Source of the DNA: an uncultured Bacteroidales bacterium
GTDB lineage: Bacteria > Bacteroidota > Bacteroidia > Bacteroidales > UBA932
Direction: 5' to 3'
NCBI GenBank assembly: GCA_946545765.1
Contig: CAMNNS010000018.1
Location: 1 to 18,457 of the forward strand
DNA length: 18,457 bases
A model generated the notes under the pieces. That model made no database searches, was not told the DNA's origin, and saw only the letters and a list, made by a program, of their open reading frames with translations. Shown piece after piece: positions 15,281-18,457 of this stretch (positions within the stretch are counted from its first letter, which is position 1; every line of letters begins with the position of its first letter). The position numbers and the translations under genes were made by a program.

Positions 15281-17066
15281 TTATACACCTATAAAGCAAA
15301 TAGGGAAGACATTTCTTAATCATGTAACACGCTGGTTAAACAAAATGCCCGAGCAACGAGTGATTCTCTTGCTCGCTTTTGTTGTTGGTTTGGGGAGTGG
15401 TTTAGCAGCAGTATTACTGACAAAAGCTATCCATTTTTTTGCATGGATTTTAGTGGGTTGGTTTAAAACTCCATCGCAAAGCATATTATATTTCCTATAT
15501 CCCGGTGTAGGAATGTTGTTAGCATATATTATTGTAAAGTTTATTGTTAAAGATAATATAGGACATGGGGTTACAAAGGTATTATTAGCCATTTCAAGAA
15601 ATGAATCTAAAATAAAACCTCACAATACTTGGTCATCTATTTTAACGAGTTCTATAACTATTGGTTTTGGTGGTTCTGTGGGTGCTGAGGCACCAATTGT
15701 TTATACAGGTGCTGCAATTGGTTCAAATATAGGGAGTAAGTTAGGTCTTTCATACAAGAATATTACGCTATTGTTAGGTTGTGGTGCGGCAGGTGCTGTG
15801 GCGGGAATTTTTAAAGCTCCAATTGCAGGTGTTCTATTTACACTTGAAATTTTATTATTTAACTTATCGATGACCTCTATACTCCCATTAGTGGTCTCTT
15901 CTGTAACTGCAACAACTATTACATATATATTTAGAGGGCAGTCTGTTGCATTTGCAAATACTCTAACAGAATTTCAATTATCTAATCTCCCTTTTTATCT
16001 CGTTTTTGGAATAATATGTGGTTTTGCCTCTCTCTATTTTACAAGAATGACATTAAGAATAGAGGATAAGGTGGCAAAAATGATAAATCCTATTAGAAAA
16101 TGGTTGATATGTTCTGTTGGCATAGGGATATTGATATTTATCTTTCCACCACTATATGGAGAAGGGTATGGTTGTTTAACTAATTTGCTTAATAATAAAG
16201 ATTTAGAGGCAGTAGGTACTTCGTTTTTCTCAAAATATTTTAGCATCCCTTGGGTGTTACCTATATTTTTTACTGGTGTATTTTTCCTTAAAGTTTTCTC
16301 GATGTCTTTTACCAATGCAGGTGGTGGAGTAGGGGGAACATTTGGTCCAACACTTTTTATGGGTGGTATATTAGGTTTTGTGGTATCGAGAAGTTCTAAT
16401 TTATTGGGGTTGAGTCTTCCTGAAACGAACTTTGTTCTTGTAGGGATGGCAGGGCTTATGGCGGGGGTTATGCAAGCGCCTTTAACTGCTATATTTTTAA
16501 TAGCGGAGATAACGGGAGGTTATACACTTTTAATGCCGTTAATTATTACATCGGCTATATCGTATGCAACTATCAGGAGTATAGAGCCTTATTCTATTTA
16601 TACTAAGCGAATTGCAAAAAGAGGTGAACTTTTGACTCACGATTCAGATCAGGCAGTTTTAACTCTATTAAAGATTACTAACTTAATTGAGAAAGATTTT
16701 ACACCAGTTCATTTGAACGATACATTAGGCGATCTGGTAAATGCTATATCACGCTCAAAAAGAAACATTTATCCTGTAACAGACTCTGCCGGGATGCTTC
16801 ATGGGGTTGTAAATTTATTTGATGTAAAAGAGGTGATGTTTAAAAAAGAGAGGTATGATAAAGATTTTGTATATACCTTCATGAAGTCTGCAGATGATTA
16901 TGTTAGGATAGATGAAAGGATGGATAATGTAATGAAGATGTTTGAGATTACAGGGGCTTGGAATTTGCCTGTAGTAGATAAAGATGGGAGGTATGTAGGA
17001 TTTGTATCTAAATCAAATATTTTCTCTGCTTATAGAGAACAGTTACAGCAGGTTTCTCACGATTAA
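15270..17066 (+). CDS. ClC-family chloride channel/transporter with two CBS domains
   Basis: Membrane protein of 598 residues moving chloride or a related anion, either as channel or H+ antiporter. I chose ATG at 15270 (15273 is a second ATG); an upstream frame-open start at 15159 would add 37 non-conserved residues inside the previous gene. The ClC core covers about 25-450: GHGVT (98-102) sits where GSGIP is usual, GAEAP (138-142, Glu140 as the gating glutamate) where GREGP is usual, and GGTFGP (355-360) is the GxFxP motif. Tyr444 may be the selectivity-filter tyrosine. The residue after Glu193 is Ile194, where H+/Cl- exchangers carry the inner glutamate. Two CBS domains follow (about 471-528 and 535-591), cytoplasmic and possibly nucleotide-responsive. 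Confidence 0.9.
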   Translation: MMNNYTPIKQIGKTFLNHVTRWLNKMPEQRVILLLAFVVGLGSGLAAVLLTKAIHFFAWILVGWFKTPSQSILYFLYPGVGMLLAYIIVKFIVKDNIGHGVTKVLLAISRNESKIKPHNTWSSILTSSITIGFGGSVGAEAPIVYTGAAIGSNIGSKLGLSYKNITLLLGCGAAGAVAGIFKAPIAGVLFTLEILLFNLSMTSILPLVVSSVTATTITYIFRGQSVAFANTLTEFQLSNLPFYLVFGIICGFASLYFTRMTLRIEDKVAKMINPIRKWLICSVGIGILIFIFPPLYGEGYGCLTNLLNNKDLEAVGTSFFSKYFSIPWVLPIFFTGVFFLKVFSMSFTNAGGGVGGTFGPTLFMGGILGFVVSRSSNLLGLSLPETNFVLVGMAGLMAGVMQAPLTAIFLIAEITGGYTLLMPLIITSAISYATIRSIEPYSIYTKRIAKRGELLTHDSDQAVLTLLKITNLIEKDFTPVHLNDTLGDLVNAISRSKRNIYPVTDSAGMLHGVVNLFDVKEVMFKKERYDKDFVYTFMKSADDYVRIDERMDNVMKMFEITGAWNLPVVDKDGRYVGFVSKSNIFSAYREQLQQVSHD

Positions 17067-17088
17067 TTTAAATAAGCAAGTCTGTGTT

Positions 17089-18457
17089 ATGAATAATCTA
17101 TATATCAGTCATATTGCCAACCTTTTAAGTGTTAAGCTATGGCAAGTTGAAAATTGTGTTGAATTACTAAATAGCGGTGCTACTGTACCATTTATCAGCC
17201 GTTATAGAAAAGAGGCTACAGGTTCGTTGTCAGATGTAGATGTATCCGAGATTAGTTTTCATTATCAAAAATTCATTGAGTTAGATAAACGTAAAGAGGC
17301 TATAATCAAAAGTCTATTGGAACAAGAGAAAATGACCCCCGAACTTGAAAAAATGATAAACGAAACTATAGATTCGCAAGTTTTGGAGGATATATATTTA
17401 CCTTATCGCCCTAAGAGAAAGACAAGAGCAAGTATTGCTAAAGAGAAAGGGTTAGCCCCTTTAGCTGAGAAGATGTTATCATTGAATGTTGCGAATTTAG
17501 AAAAAGAGGCCTCGTTATATTTAAATGAAAATGTTCAGACAATTGAAGATGCTTTACAAGGTGCAAGAGATATTATAGCGGAGCAAATATCTGAGAATAT
17601 AGATATAAGGGGAGAGTTAAGAAAACAGTATCAAAAATATGGAGTTCTTCACTCTAAGGTCTCTAAAGGAAAAGAAGAGGAGGGGCAAAAATATCAAAAC
17701 TATTTTGATTTTTCTGGCGATCTTAATAAAATGCCATCTCATAGAGTGTTAGCAATATTAAGAGGTGCAGATGAGAAATTTTTATCTATTAAAATATCTG
17801 TAAATGAAGAGATTTCTAAAAAAATAATAAATAGGATATTCCTTGATGGTAAAAGGTGTTCTTCACATGCACTTTATGAGCAGATAGAGATTGCAGAAGA
17901 TGATGCTTATAAGAGATTGCTTCACCCATCAATTGAGAATGAATCTATTAAGTTAGCAAAGGAAAAAGCAGATTTAGAAGCTGTTAAAGTCTTTGGCGAT
18001 AATTTAAAACAGTTGTTATTGGCTCCACCTGTTGGCGAAAAATGTACATTAGCAATAGACCCTGGATTTAGAACAGGGTGTAAAGTTGTAGTCTTAGATA
18101 AACATGGAGCTTTGTTACAGACAGATGTTATATCACCACATCCACCTTTAAATCAGAAAATGGAGGCAATCAAGATAATATCAGATTTAGTAGAAAAATA
18201 TGGTGTGGAAGTTATCGCGATAGGTAATGGCACAGCGGCAAGAGAGACAGAGGCATTTATAAAAAGATTACCTTTTGTTAAAGATATTAAAGTCTATTCT
18301 GTTAGTGAAGATGGAGCTTCAATTTATTCAGCCTCAGAGGTTGCAAGAGAGGAGTTTCCCGAATATGATGTTACAGTAAGGGGTGCAGTATCTATCGGGA
18401 GAAGGTTAATGGACCCGCTTGCTGAACTTGTAAAAATAGAACCAAAATCTTTAGGTG
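17089..18457 (+). CDS. tex: Tex-family RNA-binding protein, N-terminal part (cut by window end)
   Basis: Open to the window edge with no stop: 456 codons of an expected 700-plus. The start MNNLYISHIANLLSVK lies 22 nt after the clc stop and suits the Tex family. The N-terminal domain shows GATVPFISRYRKEATGSLSD (30-49), the strongest Tex signature. DIYLPYRPKRKTRASIAKEK follows from about residue 101. The YqgF/RNase H-like domain starts LAIDPGFRTGCK (321-332), continues with IGNGTAARETE and VSEDGASIYSASEVAREEFP, and reaches ISIGRRLMDPLAELV-like sequence at the edge. The missing part should hold the helix-hairpin-helix and S1 RNA-binding domains. Tex proteins bind RNA and are tied to transcription; probably in the same operon as clc. 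Confidence 0.95.
   Translation, partial: MNNLYISHIANLLSVKLWQVENCVELLNSGATVPFISRYRKEATGSLSDVDVSEISFHYQKFIELDKRKEAIIKSLLEQEKMTPELEKMINETIDSQVLEDIYLPYRPKRKTRASIAKEKGLAPLAEKMLSLNVANLEKEASLYLNENVQTIEDALQGARDIIAEQISENIDIRGELRKQYQKYGVLHSKVSKGKEEEGQKYQNYFDFSGDLNKMPSHRVLAILRGADEKFLSIKISVNEEISKKIINRIFLDGKRCSSHALYEQIEIAEDDAYKRLLHPSIENESIKLAKEKADLEAVKVFGDNLKQLLLAPPVGEKCTLAIDPGFRTGCKVVVLDKHGALLQTDVISPHPPLNQKMEAIKIISDLVEKYGVEVIAIGNGTAARETEAFIKRLPFVKDIKVYSVSEDGASIYSASEVAREEFPEYDVTVRGAVSIGRRLMDPLAELVKIEPKSLG

Noticed and set aside
1..18457. Mobile element, prophage, tRNA or rRNA
   Set aside because: No transposase, integrase or phage gene, no terminal repeats, and no tRNA- or rRNA-like sequence was recognised; the genes look like ordinary chromosome with uniform A/T-rich composition.

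Overview
The window is an AT-rich piece of chromosome that looks like a member of the Bacteroidetes, most likely Bacteroidales. Three things point there: a short (287 aa) primary sigma factor without region 1.1, exact copies of the Bacteroidetes -7 promoter element TAnnTTTG upstream of several genes, and a general lack of Shine-Dalgarno sequences. The genes are nearly all housekeeping or metabolic. I see no rRNA, tRNA, insertion sequence, prophage or CRISPR array.

Layout. (1) Positions 3-2114, plus strand: phosphate butyryltransferase (ptb) and butyrate kinase (buk), which together convert butyryl-CoA to butyrate with ATP formation. A terminator-like hairpin lies between them and another follows buk. 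(2) 2359-4991, plus strand: a lipoprotein periplasmic-binding protein of the iron/cobalamin type with no permease or ATPase beside it, then an HI0933/BaiN-type flavoprotein. (3) 8162-4981, minus strand: a small lipoprotein with its own promoter and a strong bidirectional terminator, then dnaN (sliding clamp), a DEDDh 3'-5' exonuclease, and a short protein that looks like a degenerate fumarylacetoacetate-hydrolase (FAH) homologue lacking the expected catalytic residues. (4) 8372-18457, plus strand: a tightly packed run of rpoD, a sodium:alanine-type symporter, argS, a YgiQ-type radical SAM protein, a lysine-rich repeat protein, a CBS-domain ClC transporter, and the first 456 codons of tex, which runs off the end. 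Gaps in this run are 3 nt, 17 nt, -1 nt, 77 nt, a short overlap, and 22 nt, so much of it may be co-transcribed from upstream of rpoD.

How the genes relate. Region 1 is an energy-yielding fermentation step. Region 3 couples the replication clamp with a proofreading-type nuclease. Region 4 links transcription initiation, translation (ArgS), RNA modification or binding (YgiQ, Tex) and ion or amino-acid transport. I found no defence, secretion or biosynthetic system that looks new. The most interesting signals are the decayed FAH-like protein, the recently expanded 54-bp coding repeat, the altered ClC filter residues, and an inverted repeat at the dnaN start-site region.
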